A DNA stretch of 39,144 nt from Sutterella sp. (GTDB lineage: Bacteria; Pseudomonadota; Gammaproteobacteria; Burkholderiales; Burkholderiaceae_F), in the NCBI RefSeq assembly GCF_030539355.1, contig NZ_JAUNSF010000016.1:1-39144 (forward strand), in the 5' to 3' direction. Made by a program: the position numbers and the translations under genes. Positions 1 to 8,605 of the stretch are shown here, piece by piece (within the stretch, counting starts at the first letter, position 1; each line of letters begins with the position of its first letter). The notes beneath the pieces were generated by a model, which did no database searches, had not been told where the DNA came from, and worked only from the letters and a program-made list of their open reading frames with translations.

Positions 1-54
1 CGCGAGGGCGGCCACACCGTCGGCGCCGGCGTCGTCGCCTCGATCATCGAGTAA
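1..54 (+). CDS. tuf: Elongation factor Tu, C-terminal 17 residues (partial)
   Basis: The window opens inside a reading frame that ends REGGHTVGAGVVASIIE followed by TAA at 52-54. This matches the conserved EF-Tu C-terminus (REGGRTVGAGVV-x-x-I). EF-Tu delivers aminoacyl-tRNA to the ribosome. Its position directly upstream of rpsJ is the usual betaproteobacterial fusA-tuf-S10 arrangement. Only the last 17 codons are present, so the call rests on this short tail plus context. Confidence 0.9.
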   Translation, partial: REGGHTVGAGVVASIIE

Positions 55-119
55 TTGAGAGGTTCGATCCTCTGGTTGCACGACAGAGGAAAAAAATCTC
101 CCCGATCTAGTTGATCGCA

Positions 120-158
120 AGAGGGAGCGAAGGTATACTTCGCTCCCTCTGTTCTTTT
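120..158 (+). terminator. Strong intrinsic terminator or attenuator between tuf and rpsJ
   Basis: A perfect 13-bp stem (120-132 with 138-150, loop GTATA) is followed by GTTCTTTT at 151-158 and a second T-rich run at 163-171. It ends only about 26 bp before the rpsJ start codon. No convincing promoter is visible between the hairpin and rpsJ. Transcripts entering from tuf would therefore have to read through it, which suggests an attenuator rather than a simple operon end. Confidence 0.85.
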
Positions 159-184
159 ACTGTTCTTTTTTCAGGGAATTCGAA

Positions 185-496
185 ATGCAGTCTCAGCGCA
201 TTCGCATCCGCCTCAAGGCCTACGACTACAAGCTCATCGACCAGTCCGCTCTCGAGATCGTCGATACCGCCAAGCGCACCGGCGCCGTCGTCCGTGGCCC
301 CGTCCCCCTTCCGACGCGCATCCAGCGCTTCGACATCCTCCGTTCGCCGCACGTCAACAAGACGAGCCGCGATCAGCTTGAGATCCGCACGCACCAGCGC
401 CTCATGGACATCGTCGACCCGACCGACAAGACCGTCGACGCCCTCATGAAGCTCGATCTGCCCGCTGGCGTGGACGTCAAGATCAAGGTTCAGTAA
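185..496 (+). CDS. rpsJ: 30S ribosomal protein S10
   Basis: The 103-residue product has the same length as E. coli S10 and carries its conserved core, including [15 protein letters not shown] at the start and [18 protein letters not shown] near residues 56-73. S10 sits in the 30S head and, as NusE with NusB, also takes part in rRNA antitermination. The start is preceded by AGGGAA with good spacing. Unusually for an S10 operon, rpsJ is separated from rplC by 189 bp holding a candidate promoter and hairpins. It also has a terminator-like hairpin just upstream, so it may be controlled partly apart from the rest of the operon. Confidence 0.97.
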   Translation: MQSQRIRIRLKAYDYKLIDQSALEIVDTAKRTGAVVRGPVPLPTRIQRFDILRSPHVNKTSRDQLEIRTHQRLMDIVDPTDKTVDALMKLDLPAGVDVKIKVQ

Positions 497-544
497 CCGT
501 CTTCTAAGCGATTCCGGCACATGAAAAAAATCCCCCTCTTTGCG

Positions 545-573
545 TTGCGCGGGAGCGGGGACATGGCTAGAAT
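545..573 (+). promoter_or_regulatory. Candidate sigma-70 promoter upstream of rplC
   Basis: TTGCGC (545-550) and TAGAAT (568-573) are separated by exactly 17 bp. The -10 matches the consensus at 5 of 6 positions and the -35 at 3 of 6. Transcription would start near 580, just before the attenuator-like hairpin at 584-640. It would provide rplC and downstream genes with a start site independent of tuf-rpsJ. Confidence 0.55.
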
Positions 574-583
574 CGCGTCTTTC

Positions 584-640
584 TGTCCCCTTAGAAGGGA
601 ACGCGGCGTCTAAAGGCCGCGGCATCCGGGGACAATTTTT
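584..640 (+). terminator. Attenuator-like structure in the rplC leader
   Basis: TGTCCCC (584-590) pairs perfectly with GGGGACA (628-634), and this is followed by A and TTTTT (636-640), an intrinsic-terminator layout. Inside the closing stem, CGCGGC (602-607) pairs with GCCGCG (616-621). A competing small hairpin (588-591 with 596-599) overlaps the outer stem. In E. coli, L4 controls the S10 operon by attenuation in the leader. A similar role for this structure is inference. Confidence 0.6.
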
Positions 641-653
641 GATGCAAATCGGT

Positions 654-673
654 CCCGGCCAATCGCAGCCGGG
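654..673 (+). promoter_or_regulatory. Hairpin abutting the rplC ribosome binding site
   Basis: CCCGGC (654-659) pairs with GCCGGG (668-673) around an 8-base loop. The Shine-Dalgarno GGAG of rplC begins about two bases after the stem, so the helix could influence ribosome access. This is visible pairing only; no known family is recognised. Confidence 0.4.
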
Positions 674-685
674 GTGGAGAAAACA

Positions 686-1330
686 ATGAGTGATAAGCTC
701 GGCCTCGTCGGTCGCAAGATCGGCATGACGCGTATCTTCACGGAGGATGGTGCTTCCGTCCCCGTGACCGTGCTCGACTTGTCGAACAACCGCGTCACCA
801 TGGTCAAGACGCAGGAAACTGACGGCTACACCGCCGTTCAGGTCGCCTTCGGCACCAAGAAGCCCTCTCGTGTGAACAAGCCGCTCGCCGGCCAGTTCGC
901 CAAGGCCGGTGTTGAAGCCGCCTGCACCCTTAAAGAGTTCCGCATCGATGCGGAGAAGGTCGCCGAGTTCAAGCCCGGCCAGGCCCTCTCTGTCGAGATC
1001 TTCACGGAAGGCCAGAAGGTCGACGTGACTGGTACGACCATCGGTAAGGGTTTTGCCGGCGCCATCAAGCGCCACCACTTCTCGTCGAACCGCGCTTCGC
1101 ACGGTAACTCCGTGACGACGAACGCCCCCGGCTCCATCGGTAACCGTCAGGACCCGGGCCGCGTGTTCCCCGGCAAGCGCATGGCCGGCCATCTCGGTGA
1201 CGTGCGTCGCACGACGCAGAACCTCGTGGTCGCCCGCGTTGACAAGGAACGTCAGCTTCTTCTGGTTCGCGGTGCCGTTCCGGGCGCCAAGGGCGGTGAA
1301 GTGATCGTCCGTCCCGCTGTTAAGGCGTAA
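686..1330 (+). CDS. rplC: 50S ribosomal protein L3
   Basis: The 214-residue product has the L3 opening [18 protein letters not shown] and the conserved central loop with [17 protein letters not shown] and MAGH, which reaches toward the peptidyl transferase centre. L3 is an early assembly protein that binds 23S rRNA. The ATG at 686 is chosen over an in-frame GTG at 674 because GGAG (676-679) is well placed for 686 and lies inside the longer version. It is 11 bp upstream of rplD and is the first gene of a tightly packed run reaching rpsQ. Confidence 0.97.
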   Translation: MSDKLGLVGRKIGMTRIFTEDGASVPVTVLDLSNNRVTMVKTQETDGYTAVQVAFGTKKPSRVNKPLAGQFAKAGVEAACTLKEFRIDAEKVAEFKPGQALSVEIFTEGQKVDVTGTTIGKGFAGAIKRHHFSSNRASHGNSVTTNAPGSIGNRQDPGRVFPGKRMAGHLGDVRRTTQNLVVARVDKERQLLLVRGAVPGAKGGEVIVRPAVKA

Positions 1331-1341
1331 GGAGCGAAACA

Positions 1342-1959
1342 ATGGAACTCAATATCCTGAACGAACAGGGCAAGGTTGAAGCCAACGACGCCGTGTTCGG
1401 TCGTGAATACAACGAATCCCTGGTGCACCAGATCGTGGTCGCCTTCCAGGCCAACGCTCGTCTCGGTACCCGTGCGCAGCTCAACCGCCGCGACGTGCAC
1501 CACTCGACGAAGAAGCCCTGGCGCCAGAAGGGCACCGGTCGTGCCCGTTCCGGTATGACGAGCTCGCCCGTGTGGCGTGGCGGCGGACGTACGTTCCCGA
1601 ACACACCGGACGAAAACTTCAGCCAGAAGGTCAACAAGAAGATGTACCGCGCCGGCATGGCTTCGATCTACTCGAAGCTCGTGACGGATGCCCGCTTCGC
1701 CGTCGTTGAGGCCCTCAAGGCCGAGACGCCGAAGACCAAGGACTTCGCCGGTCAGCTCAAGTCGCTCGGCCTCAACGAGCGCACCCTCATCATCATCGGT
1801 GAGGAAGAACTTGACGACAACATCATCCTCGCCTCGCGCAATCTCAAGGATGTGCTCGTCGTTACGCCCCGCTATGCCGATCCGCTGTGCCTTCTCTACT
1901 TTGACAAGGTCGTGGCCACCAAGGCGGCTGTTGCTCAGATCGAGGAGATGCTGGCATGA
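1342..1959 (+). CDS. rplD: 50S ribosomal protein L4
   Basis: The 205-residue product carries the L4 extended loop (around residues 45-100, with [13 protein letters not shown] and WRGGGRTF), which lines the peptide exit tunnel, and the C-terminal Rossmann-like half ([16 protein letters not shown]). In E. coli L4 is also the repressor and attenuator of its own S10 operon. The hairpins upstream of rpsJ and rplC are the obvious candidate sites here, but that link is inferred. Its stop codon overlaps the rplW start (ATGA), implying translational coupling. Confidence 0.97.
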   Translation: MELNILNEQGKVEANDAVFGREYNESLVHQIVVAFQANARLGTRAQLNRRDVHHSTKKPWRQKGTGRARSGMTSSPVWRGGGRTFPNTPDENFSQKVNKKMYRAGMASIYSKLVTDARFAVVEALKAETPKTKDFAGQLKSLGLNERTLIIIGEEELDDNIILASRNLKDVLVVTPRYADPLCLLYFDKVVATKAAVAQIEEMLA

Positions 1960-2255
1960 ATCAGGAACGTCTGATGAAGGTTCTCGTCGGCCCGATCGTC
2001 TCTGAAAAGAGCACGATGATCGGCGAAAAGAACAACACGTGGTCTTTCGTCGTCGTCCCGGACGCGACGAAGACGGAGGTCAAGGCTGCCGTTGAGCTGC
2101 TCTTCAAGGTGCAGGTCAAGAGCGTGCAGATGCTCAACCTCAAGGGCAAGCAGAAGCGCTTCGGCCGTTTCATGGGCAAGCGCAATGACGTTCGCAAGGC
2201 GTATGTCACGCTCGCCGAAGGTCAGGAAATCAAGTTCGAGCAAGAGGTGATGTAA
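1956..2255 (+). CDS. rplW: 50S ribosomal protein L23
   Basis: The product has 99 residues, with the N-terminal pattern [18 protein letters not shown] corresponding to the L23 start. The conserved glutamate of VSEK (E17) is the trigger factor docking residue in E. coli (E18). L23 sits at the tunnel exit and is the contact point for trigger factor and SRP. The start at 1956 overlaps the rplD stop by 4 bp. An internal ATG at 1974 would remove conserved N-terminal residues. The gene end overlaps the rplB start by one base. Confidence 0.96.
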   Translation: MNQERLMKVLVGPIVSEKSTMIGEKNNTWSFVVVPDATKTEVKAAVELLFKVQVKSVQMLNLKGKQKRFGRFMGKRNDVRKAYVTLAEGQEIKFEQEVM

Positions 2256-3082
2256 TGGCTCTCGTCAAACTCAAGCCGACCTCCCCCGGCCGCCGTCACG
2301 CGGTCAAGGTTGTCAACAAGGAGCTCCACAAGGGCAAGCCCTGGGCCGCTCTCGTTGAGAAGAAGAATCGCATCAACGGCCGCAACAACAACGGTCATAT
2401 CACCTGCCGTCACAAGGGCGGCGGTGCGAAGCGCGCCTATCGTATCATCGACTTCAAGCGTGACAAGGACGGCATTCCCGCCCGCGTCGAGCGCATCGAA
2501 TACGATCCGAACCGCTCCGCCAACATCGCCCTCGTGCTCTACGCTGACGGCGAGCGTCGCTACATCATCGCCCCGAAGGGCCTGACGGTCGGCCAGGAGA
2601 TCTTCAACGGTCCCGAGTCGCCCATCAAGGCCGGCAACACGCTTCCGCTGCGCAACATCCCGGTCGGTTCGACGATTCACTGCATCGAGCTGCTCCCGGG
2701 CAAGGGTGCCCAGCTCGTCCGCGCCGCCGGTTCCTTCGGTCAGCTGATCGCCCGTGAAGGCGAGTACGCCCAGGTCCGTCTCCGCTCCGGTGAAGTCCGT
2801 CGCGTCCTCATCGAGTGCCGCGCCACCATCGGCACGGTCGGCAACGAAGAGAACAGCCTGCGCGAGCTCGGCAAGGCCGGCGCCAAGCGCTGGCGTGGTA
2901 TCCGCCCGACGGTCCGTGGCGTCGCCATGAACCCGGTCGATCATCCGCACGGCGGCGGCGAAGGCAAGACCGGCACCGGCCGCGCTCCTGTCACGCCGTG
3001 GGGTCAGCTCACGAAGGGCTATCGTACCCGCAACAGCAAGCGCACGGATTCGATGATCATCCAGCGCCGCAACCGCAAGTAA
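2255..3082 (+). CDS. rplB: 50S ribosomal protein L2
   Basis: The 275-residue product is close to the 273 of E. coli L2. It shows the RNA-binding core and the highly conserved C-terminal block [15 protein letters not shown], including the histidine (E. coli H229) implicated in peptidyl transferase centre function. L2 is a primary 23S rRNA binder needed for subunit association. The start codon shares its first base with the rplW stop (TAATG), so the two are probably coupled. Confidence 0.97.
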   Translation: MALVKLKPTSPGRRHAVKVVNKELHKGKPWAALVEKKNRINGRNNNGHITCRHKGGGAKRAYRIIDFKRDKDGIPARVERIEYDPNRSANIALVLYADGERRYIIAPKGLTVGQEIFNGPESPIKAGNTLPLRNIPVGSTIHCIELLPGKGAQLVRAAGSFGQLIAREGEYAQVRLRSGEVRRVLIECRATIGTVGNEENSLRELGKAGAKRWRGIRPTVRGVAMNPVDHPHGGGEGKTGTGRAPVTPWGQLTKGYRTRNSKRTDSMIIQRRNRK

Positions 3083-3095
3083 GGAGCCCTGAAGA

Positions 3096-3374
3096 ATGTC
3101 TCGCTCTTTGAAAAAAGGCCCGTTCGTTGACGGGCACCTCATGAAGAAGGTTGAAACCGCCCAGGCGAGCCGCGACAAGCGCCCGCTCAAGACCTGGTCG
3201 CGCCGTTCGACGATTCTTCCGGAATTCATCGGTCTGACGATCGCCGTCCACAACGGCCGTCAGCATGTGCCGGTGTACATCAACGAAAACATGGTCGGCC
3301 ACAAGCTCGGTGAATTTGCGCACACCCGCACGTTCAAGGGTCACGCCGCCGGCGACAAGAAGGTGGGTAAGTAA
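3096..3374 (+). CDS. rpsS: 30S ribosomal protein S19
   Basis: The product has 92 residues with the typical S19 sequence [18 protein letters not shown] at the start and the conserved [21 protein letters not shown] segment. S19 forms a head complex with S13 near the A-site finger. The Shine-Dalgarno AAGGAG is 11-16 bp upstream, and the next gene (rplV) starts on the base following the stop codon. Confidence 0.96.
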   Translation: MSRSLKKGPFVDGHLMKKVETAQASRDKRPLKTWSRRSTILPEFIGLTIAVHNGRQHVPVYINENMVGHKLGEFAHTRTFKGHAAGDKKVGK

Positions 3375-3713
3375 ATGGAAACGACAGCTAAGGTTCGTGG
3401 CGTTCGCCTTTCCGCCCAGAAAGGTCGCCTCGTTGCTGACCTCATCCGTGGTCAGAAGGTTGACAAGGCGCTCGCCATTCTGGAGTTCACCCAGAAGCGT
3501 GCCGCCGGCATCGTGCGCAAGGCGCTTGAGAGCGCCATCGCCAATGCCGAGCACAACTTCGGCGCCGACATCGATGAACTCGTTGTGACGAAGATCCATG
3601 TGGAGAAGGCTGCCACGCTGCGCCGCTTCGCCGCCCGCGCCAAGGGCCGCGGCACGCGCATCAACAAGCAGACGAGCCACATCTACATCACCGTCGGTGA
3701 CGGCGAAAGCTAA
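3375..3713 (+). CDS. rplV: 50S ribosomal protein L22
   Basis: The product has 112 residues (E. coli 110). The globular part contains [23 protein letters not shown], and the long beta-hairpin near residues 80-98 ([14 protein letters not shown]) reaches into the exit tunnel. Changes there give macrolide resistance in other bacteria; nothing unusual is seen here. The gene abuts rpsS with no spacer and is 17 bp ahead of rpsC. Confidence 0.96.
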   Translation: METTAKVRGVRLSAQKGRLVADLIRGQKVDKALAILEFTQKRAAGIVRKALESAIANAEHNFGADIDELVVTKIHVEKAATLRRFAARAKGRGTRINKQTSHIYITVGDGES

Positions 3714-3730
3714 GAAACAGGTGAATTACC

Positions 3731-4516
3731 ATGGGTCAGAAAATTAATCCCACCGGCTTCCGCCTCCCGGTCAACCGCAACTGGACGTCGCGCTGGTACG
3801 CCAGCGGCCGTGACTATCCGAGCACGCTCCAGGAGGACCTGAAGGTCCGCGCCTTCCTCCTGAAGAAGCTCCGCAACGCGAGCGTCGCCCGTGTGCTCAT
3901 CGAGCGCCCGGCCAACAACGCCCGCATCACGATCTACACGGCCCGTCCGGGCATCGTGATCGGCAAGCAGGGCGCCGACATCGAAGCCCTGAAGGTTGAA
4001 GTTCAGAAGATGATGGGCGTGCCCGTGCACGTCAACATCGAAGAAGTCCGCCGTCCTGAGCTTGACGCTCAGCTCATCGCCGACGGCATCACGCAGCAGC
4101 TCGAGAAGCGCGTGATGTTCCGCCGCGCCATGAAGCGCGCCATGCAGAACGCCATGCGCCTCGGCGCCCTCGGCATCAAGGTGCAGTCGTCCGGCCGTCT
4201 CAACGGCGCCGACATCGCCCGTGACGAGTGGTACCGTGAAGGCCGCGTGCCTCTGCAGACCCTTCGCGCCAACATCGACTACGCCACGAGCGAAGCTCAC
4301 ACGACGTACGGTGTTGTCGGCGTCAAGGTTTGGGTCTACAAGGGTGACAACTTCGGCGCTGAGGAAGCTGCCGAGCCGCAGTCGCCCCGTGAGGACCGCC
4401 GCGGCCGCCGCGGTGACCGTGCCGGCAAGCCCGGTGCGCGTCGCAACAACGGCCGTCGCAACGATACGAAGCAGGCCGGCGCTCCGCGCAAGCCCGCTGC
4501 TAAGGACGGAGAATAA
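3731..4516 (+). CDS. rpsC: 30S ribosomal protein S3
   Basis: The 261-residue product is longer than E. coli S3 (233). It has the KH domain with the GKQG loop (within [14 protein letters not shown]) and the C-terminal domain with basic helicase-related residues ([14 protein letters not shown]). The extra length is a C-terminal tail of about 45 residues rich in Arg, Asp, Gly and Ala, of low complexity. S3 lines the mRNA entry channel with S4 and S5. It is two bases upstream of rplP, so coupling is likely. Extended S3 tails occur in other betaproteobacteria. Confidence 0.97.
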   Translation: MGQKINPTGFRLPVNRNWTSRWYASGRDYPSTLQEDLKVRAFLLKKLRNASVARVLIERPANNARITIYTARPGIVIGKQGADIEALKVEVQKMMGVPVHVNIEEVRRPELDAQLIADGITQQLEKRVMFRRAMKRAMQNAMRLGALGIKVQSSGRLNGADIARDEWYREGRVPLQTLRANIDYATSEAHTTYGVVGVKVWVYKGDNFGAEEAAEPQSPREDRRGRRGDRAGKPGARRNNGRRNDTKQAGAPRKPAAKDGE

Positions 4517-4518
4517 CG

Positions 4519-4935
4519 ATGCTGCAGCCTAATCGTCGCAAGTACCGCAAGGATCAGAAGGGCCGCAACTACGGTCTGGCCACGCGCGGTGCGAACGTTT
4601 CCTTCGGTGAGTTCGGTCTCAAGACTCTTGAGCGCGGCCGCATCACGGCCCGCCAGATCGAGGCCGCCCGCCGTGCCATCACCCGCCACATCAAGCGTGG
4701 CGGCCGTGTGTGGATCCGTATCTTCCCGGACAAGCCCATTTCGAAGAAGCCTGCCGAAGTCCGTATGGGTAACGGCAAGGGCAATCCTGAATACTGGGTC
4801 GCGCTCGTTCAGCCGGGCCGCGTCCTGTACGAAATGGACGGCGTTGAGGAGCAGCTCGCCCGCGAGGCCTTCGCTCTCGCCGCCGCCAAGCTGCCCGTCA
4901 AGACGACGTTCGTTGTCCGCCAGGTCGGCATGTAA
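4519..4935 (+). CDS. rplP: 50S ribosomal protein L16
   Basis: The 138-residue product (E. coli 136) begins [20 protein letters not shown] and carries the conserved [15 protein letters not shown] and [12 protein letters not shown] segments. L16 helps position A-site and P-site tRNAs and is added late in 50S assembly. The gene starts two bases after the rpsC stop and ends 17 bp before rpmC. Confidence 0.97.
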   Translation: MLQPNRRKYRKDQKGRNYGLATRGANVSFGEFGLKTLERGRITARQIEAARRAITRHIKRGGRVWIRIFPDKPISKKPAEVRMGNGKGNPEYWVALVQPGRVLYEMDGVEEQLAREAFALAAAKLPVKTTFVVRQVGM

Positions 4936-4952
4936 TTGAAGGAGTAACGGAC

Positions 4953-5147
4953 ATGAACGCTACCGAACTGCGTGCCAAGGATGTGGCCGCGCTCAAGCAG
5001 GAACTGCAGGAGCTTCTGAAGACGCACTTCAAGCTGCGCATGCAGAAGGCTACCCAGCAGCTGCAGAACACGGCTTCGCTGCGTCAGACGCGTCGCGACA
5101 TCGCTCGCGTTCGCACCATCCTCACCGAAAAGGCGACCACGAAATGA
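4953..5147 (+). CDS. rpmC: 50S ribosomal protein L29
   Basis: The product is a 64-residue helical protein with the L29 pattern [27 protein letters not shown] and the C-terminal [15 protein letters not shown]29 lies at the tunnel exit beside L23. A good Shine-Dalgarno (AAGGAG) precedes the start. The last codons overlap the rpsQ start by 4 bp (ATGA). Confidence 0.96.
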   Translation: MNATELRAKDVAALKQELQELLKTHFKLRMQKATQQLQNTASLRQTRRDIARVRTILTEKATTK

Positions 5148-5413
5148 CCGAACAGACGAAGGAATCGCTCACCCGCACCCTCGAGGGTACGGTGACGAGC
5201 AACAAGATGGACAAGACGGTCACCGTTCTTGTCGAGCGCAAGGTCAAGCACCCGCTCTACGGCAAGTATGTCGTCAAGAGCAAGAAGTACCACGCGCATG
5301 ACGAGCTCGGATGCGGCGAGGGTGACCTCGTCGAGATCCAGGAGACCGCTCCGATCTCCAAGACCAAGTCCTGGAAGGTGACGAAGGTCCTCAAGCAGGC
5401 CGTCGTCCTCTAA
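5144..5413 (+). CDS. rpsQ: 30S ribosomal protein S17
   Basis: The product has 89 residues with the S17 OB-fold motifs [25 protein letters not shown] and the [18 protein letters not shown] segment. S17 binds 16S rRNA early in assembly. It is the last gene of the packed S10 run. A 260-bp spacer with a hairpin and a promoter separates it from rplN. Confidence 0.96.
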   Translation: MTEQTKESLTRTLEGTVTSNKMDKTVTVLVERKVKHPLYGKYVVKSKKYHAHDELGCGEGDLVEIQETAPISKTKSWKVTKVLKQAVVL

Positions 5414-5426
5414 CAAGGACTACAAG

Positions 5427-5464
5427 GCGAGGCGGGGAACTTAAAAAAAAATTCCCCGTTTCGC
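5427..5464 (+). terminator. Long hairpin at the end of the S10 segment
   Basis: GCGAGGCGGGGAA (5427-5439) pairs with TTCCCCGTTTCGC (5452-5464), 13 bp counting two G-U pairs, around an A-rich 12-base loop. It is not followed by a U tract on the plus strand, so efficient rho-independent termination is uncertain. It ends on the base immediately before the -35 element of the putative spc promoter. Confidence 0.5.
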
Positions 5465-5494
5465 TTGCAAAGCAGCTGACGCTTCAGCTATATT
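5465..5494 (+). promoter_or_regulatory. Candidate sigma-70 promoter for the spc segment (rplN onward)
   Basis: TTGCAA (5465-5470) and TATATT (5489-5494) are 18 bp apart. The -10 matches the consensus at 5 of 6 and the -35 at 4 of 6. E. coli has its spc promoter at the same junction. Transcription would begin near 5501, giving a leader of about 170 bases. Confidence 0.65.
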
Positions 5495-5502
5495 TGCACC
5501 CC

Positions 5503-5651
5503 GTCGCCCGGATCCCACTTCTCGGTGAGTGTCCGGGCGATGCATTTCTCTAGTCCGAGAGCCGCACGTGCACGAACTTGGCTGCACGGGATTCAGCGGC
5601 GATCGGGCCTCATCCCCGCCATACGGGGCCAATACTGTCCGCGTATGCGGA
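5503..5651 (+). promoter_or_regulatory. Structured leader of the spc segment
   Basis: Three hairpins are visible between the promoter and rplN. They are 5503-5512 with 5532-5541 (10 bp, one G-U pair), 5614-5618 with 5624-5628 (CCCCG/CGGGG), and 5638-5642 with 5647-5651 (TCCGC/GCGGA, loop GTAT). No known riboswitch or ribosomal-protein leader was recognised. A role in regulation is inference from the density of pairing in an otherwise non-coding leader. Confidence 0.4.
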
Positions 5652-5673
5652 ATAAGTTGGGATTTTTTCAGCA

Positions 5674-6042
5674 ATGATTCAGATGCAGAGCAGGCTGGAC
5701 GTCGCCGATAACACGGGCGCTCGTTCAGTGATGTGTATCAAGGTGTTGGGCGGCTCCAAGCGCCGTTATGCCAACATCGGCGACGTCATCAAGGTGACCG
5801 TCAAGGAAGCGGCCCCGCGTGGCCGTGTGAAGAAGGGCGAGGTCTACAACGCTGTTGTGGTCCGCACCGCTCACGGCGTTCGTCGCCCCGACGGCTCCAA
5901 GATTGCCTTCGACGGCAACGCCGCCGTTCTCCTCAACAACAAGCTCGAGCCGATCGGCACCCGTATCTTCGGGCCGGTGACTCGTGAGCTGCGCACCGAG
6001 CAGTTCATGAAGATCGTTTCGCTCGCGCCTGAAGTGATCTAA
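5674..6042 (+). CDS. rplN: 50S ribosomal protein L14
   Basis: The product has 122 residues with the invariant L14 opening [27 protein letters not shown] and a conserved C-terminal half (VTRELR...[12 protein letters not shown]). L14 lies at the subunit interface and contacts L19 and the silencing factor RsfS. It is the first gene of the spc segment. Unlike its neighbours it has no clear Shine-Dalgarno: the bases before ATG read GGATTTTTTCAGCA. This may matter for regulation. Confidence 0.97.
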   Translation: MIQMQSRLDVADNTGARSVMCIKVLGGSKRRYANIGDVIKVTVKEAAPRGRVKKGEVYNAVVVRTAHGVRRPDGSKIAFDGNAAVLLNNKLEPIGTRIFGPVTRELRTEQFMKIVSLAPEVI

Positions 6043-6055
6043 TCGAGGAGAGAAC

Positions 6056-6379
6056 ATGCAGCGTATTCGTAAAGGCGACCAGGTTGTGGTCATCGCCGGC
6101 CGCGACCGCGGCACCAAGGGCACGGTTCTCGCCCGCGTTGACGACCGCCACGTTCTCGTGGAAGGCGTCAATGTCGTGAAGAAGGCCGTCCGTCCGAACC
6201 CGACCCTCGGCATCGAGGGCGGCATCGTCGACAAGACCCTCCCGATCGATCAGTCCAACGTCATGCTGGTCAACCCGGAAACGGGCAAGGGCGAACGCAT
6301 CGGCTTCAAGGAAGTTGATGGCAAGAAGGTTCGCGTGTTCAAGTCCAACGGCGCCGTCGTCGGTGCCAAGGCCGAATGA
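6056..6379 (+). CDS. rplX: 50S ribosomal protein L24
   Basis: The product has 107 residues with an N-terminal KOW motif ([22 protein letters not shown]) and the conserved [14 protein letters not shown] segment. L24 is one of the initiators of 50S assembly and lies near the tunnel exit. GAGGAG precedes the start, and the stop is followed 8 bp later by rplE. Confidence 0.96.
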   Translation: MQRIRKGDQVVVIAGRDRGTKGTVLARVDDRHVLVEGVNVVKKAVRPNPTLGIEGGIVDKTLPIDQSNVMLVNPETGKGERIGFKEVDGKKVRVFKSNGAVVGAKAE

Positions 6380-6387
6380 GGGTGACC

Positions 6388-6927
6388 ATGTCGCGTTTCA
6401 GCTCCCTTTATCACGACACCATTGTCCCCGAACTCATGAAGAAGTTCGGCTACAAGACGGTCATGCAGGTTCCGCGCATTACCAAGATCACCCTCAACAT
6501 GGGTGTTGGTGAGGCCGTGAACGACAAGAAGAACATCGAGTTCGCCGTCGGCGACATGACGAAGATCGCCGGCCAGAAGCCGAAGATCACCCGCACCCGC
6601 AAGGCCATCGCGAACTTCAAGATTCGCGAGGACATGCCGATCGGCTGCATGGTGACCCTCCGCGGCGAGCGCATGTACGACTTCCTCGACCGCCTCGTCA
6701 CCATCGCCTTCCCGCGCGTCCGCGACTTCCGCGGCGTGTCCGGCCGTGCTTTCGACGGCCGCGGCAACTACAACATCGGTCTGAAGGAACAGATCATCTT
6801 CCCGGAAATCGAGTACGACAAGATCGACGCGATCCGAGGGATGAATATTTCTATCACCACGACGGCCAAGACGGACGAGGAAGCCAAGGCGCTTCTCGCT
6901 GGCTTTGCCTTCCCGTTCCGCAACTGA
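6388..6927 (+). CDS. rplE: 50S ribosomal protein L5
   Basis: The 179-residue product equals E. coli L5 in length. It shows [26 protein letters not shown] and the loop [13 protein letters not shown]5 binds 5S rRNA and forms bridge B1b with S13. The start at 6388 is preferred over an upstream in-frame ATG at 6376, which overlaps the rplX stop. GAGGGTGA sits 4 bases before 6388, and the family begins with a short MxRF/L sequence. Confidence 0.96.
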   Translation: MSRFSSLYHDTIVPELMKKFGYKTVMQVPRITKITLNMGVGEAVNDKKNIEFAVGDMTKIAGQKPKITRTRKAIANFKIREDMPIGCMVTLRGERMYDFLDRLVTIAFPRVRDFRGVSGRAFDGRGNYNIGLKEQIIFPEIEYDKIDAIRGMNISITTTAKTDEEAKALLAGFAFPFRN

Positions 6928-6939
6928 GGTTGACGCAAA

Positions 6940-7245
6940 ATGGCAAAACTTGCTCTTATTAACCGCGAAGCCAAGCGCCGCGCCACGGTCGCCAAGTTCG
7001 CGGCCAAGCGCGCCGCCCTCAAGGCCATCATCAACGACGCTACCCGCTCGATGGATGAACGTCTCGACGCCCGCGCCCAGCTCGAAGCGCTTCCGCGCAA
7101 TGCGAGCCCGGTCCGTCTGCGCAATCGCTGCGCGATCACGGGCCGTCCCCGTGGCACTTTCCGCAAGTTCGGTCTGTGCCGTGAAATGATTCGTGACGCC
7201 GCCATGCGCGGTGACATCCCCGGCCTCCAGAAGGCCAGCTGGTAA
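6940..7245 (+). CDS. rpsN: 30S ribosomal protein S14 (zinc-free type)
   Basis: The product has 101 residues, the long zinc-independent form found in most proteobacteria. It contains [21 protein letters not shown] but not the paired CxxC motifs of the short zinc-binding form. S14 is required late in 30S head assembly next to S3 and S10. It lies 12 bp after rplE and 16 bp before rpsH. Confidence 0.96.
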   Translation: MAKLALINREAKRRATVAKFAAKRAALKAIINDATRSMDERLDARAQLEALPRNASPVRLRNRCAITGRPRGTFRKFGLCREMIRDAAMRGDIPGLQKASW

Positions 7246-7261
7246 GCGAGGAGATTGCGAA

Positions 7262-7657
7262 ATGAGTATGAGTGATCCGATCGCCGATATGCTGACCCGC
7301 ATCCGCAACGGTCAGATGGTCGACAAGGCCGCGGTGGTTATGCCTTCCTCCAAGCTGAAGGTCGCCATCGCCAAGGTCCTCAAGGACGAAGGCTACATCG
7401 AGAACTACGAAGTCGCGGCCAACAACGGCAAGCCTGAGCTCAACGTGACGCTCAAGTACTATGCCGGCCGCCCCGTTATCGAGCGCCTCGAGCGCGTGTC
7501 CCGTCCGGGCCTGCGCATCTACAAGAACCACGACAGCATCCCCCAGGTGATGAACGGTCTCGGCATCGCGATCGTTTCGACCCCGAAGGGCGTGATGACC
7601 GATCGCGCTGCCCGCGCGGCCGGCGTCGGCGGCGAAGTTATCTGCTACGTCGCCTAA
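7262..7657 (+). CDS. rpsH: 30S ribosomal protein S8
   Basis: The product has 131 residues (E. coli 130), beginning [18 protein letters not shown] as in the family and ending with the conserved [20 protein letters not shown]. The start at 7262 follows GAGGAG. A longer in-frame reading from 7193 would overlap rpsN and is not supported. In E. coli S8 represses spc translation by binding near rplE. I could not identify an equivalent RNA site here. Confidence 0.96.
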   Translation: MSMSDPIADMLTRIRNGQMVDKAAVVMPSSKLKVAIAKVLKDEGYIENYEVAANNGKPELNVTLKYYAGRPVIERLERVSRPGLRIYKNHDSIPQVMNGLGIAIVSTPKGVMTDRAARAAGVGGEVICYVA

Positions 7658-7672
7658 CCCGAGGAGTGTGAA

Positions 7673-8206
7673 ATGAGTCGTATCGCTAAGATCCCCGTTG
7701 CCATCGCCAAGGGCGTCACGGTGACGCTCGCCGCCGACAACGTGACCGTCAAGGGTCCGGTCGGCGAGGTCAAGATGCACATTCTTCCCCTGGTCAAGAT
7801 CACCGAGGACGACGGTCACCTGCACTTCGAGCAGGTGAACGAGACCCGTGAGTCGAACGCCAACGTCGGCACGATGCGTGCCCTCGTGAACGACATGGTC
7901 AAGGGCTGCGCCACCGGCTTCGAGAAGCGCCTCGCGCTCGTCGGCGTCGGCTACCGTGCCCAGGCCCAGGGCGACAAGCTGAACCTCTCGCTCGGCTTCT
8001 CGCACCCGGTCGTTCACCAGATGCCCGCCGGCGTCAAGGTTGAGACGCCCACCCCGACGGAAATCGTCATCAAGGGCGCCGACAAGCAGAAGGTCGGTCA
8101 GACTGCCGCCGAAATCCGCGCGTACCGCGCTCCCGAGCCCTACAAGGGCAAGGGTGTCCGCTACGCCGACGAGCACGTCGTGATCAAGGAAACCAAGAAG
8201 AAGTAA
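7673..8206 (+). CDS. rplF: 50S ribosomal protein L6
   Basis: The product has 177 residues, equal to E. coli L6, with the two repeated domains of the family. It has the C-terminal signature [17 protein letters not shown]6 lies near the sarcin-ricin loop and the GTPase centre. The Shine-Dalgarno GAGGAG is in the 15-bp spacer after rpsH. Confidence 0.96.
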   Translation: MSRIAKIPVAIAKGVTVTLAADNVTVKGPVGEVKMHILPLVKITEDDGHLHFEQVNETRESNANVGTMRALVNDMVKGCATGFEKRLALVGVGYRAQAQGDKLNLSLGFSHPVVHQMPAGVKVETPTPTEIVIKGADKQKVGQTAAEIRAYRAPEPYKGKGVRYADEHVVIKETKKK

Positions 8207-8222
8207 TTCTGGACGTTAGAAG

Positions 8223-8591
8223 ATGATCAACAAGAAACAAAGCCGCCTGCGTCGCGCCCGCGCCACGCGCGCCCGCATTCTGCTGCAGAAGGTCGATCGC
8301 CTGACGGTCCATCGCACCAACCTGCACATCTACGCGAGCATCATCTCGGCCGACAACGGCCGTACCCTCTGCTCGGCCTCCACGGTCGAGCCCGAAGTTC
8401 GCGCTCAGCTCGCCGGCCAGACGGGCCGCGGCGGCAACATCGCCGCTGCCAAGCTCGTCGGTGCCCGCATCGCCGAGAAGGCCAAGGCCGCCGGTATTGA
8501 GACCTGCGCCTTTGACCGTTCGGGTTATCGTTTCCACGGCCGTGTCGCCGCGCTTGCTGAGGCTGCGCGCGAAGCCGGCCTCAAGTTCTAA
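8223..8591 (+). CDS. rplR: 50S ribosomal protein L18
   Basis: The product has 122 residues with a basic N-terminus ([16 protein letters not shown]) and the 5S rRNA-binding core [22 protein letters not shown], ending in [26 protein letters not shown]18 binds 5S rRNA together with L5 and L25. The gene lies between rplF and rpsE with 14-16 bp spacers. Confidence 0.96.
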   Translation: MINKKQSRLRRARATRARILLQKVDRLTVHRTNLHIYASIISADNGRTLCSASTVEPEVRAQLAGQTGRGGNIAAAKLVGARIAEKAKAAGIETCAFDRSGYRFHGRVAALAEAAREAGLKF

Positions 8592-8605
8592 CCGAGGTGC
8601 TGGCA

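Noticed and set aside
107-3680. Long minus-strand open frames opposite rpsJ-rplV (several of 200-400 residues)
   Set aside because: They are shadows produced by the codon bias of strongly supported ribosomal protein genes on the plus strand; compositions are abnormal and no homology is recognisable.
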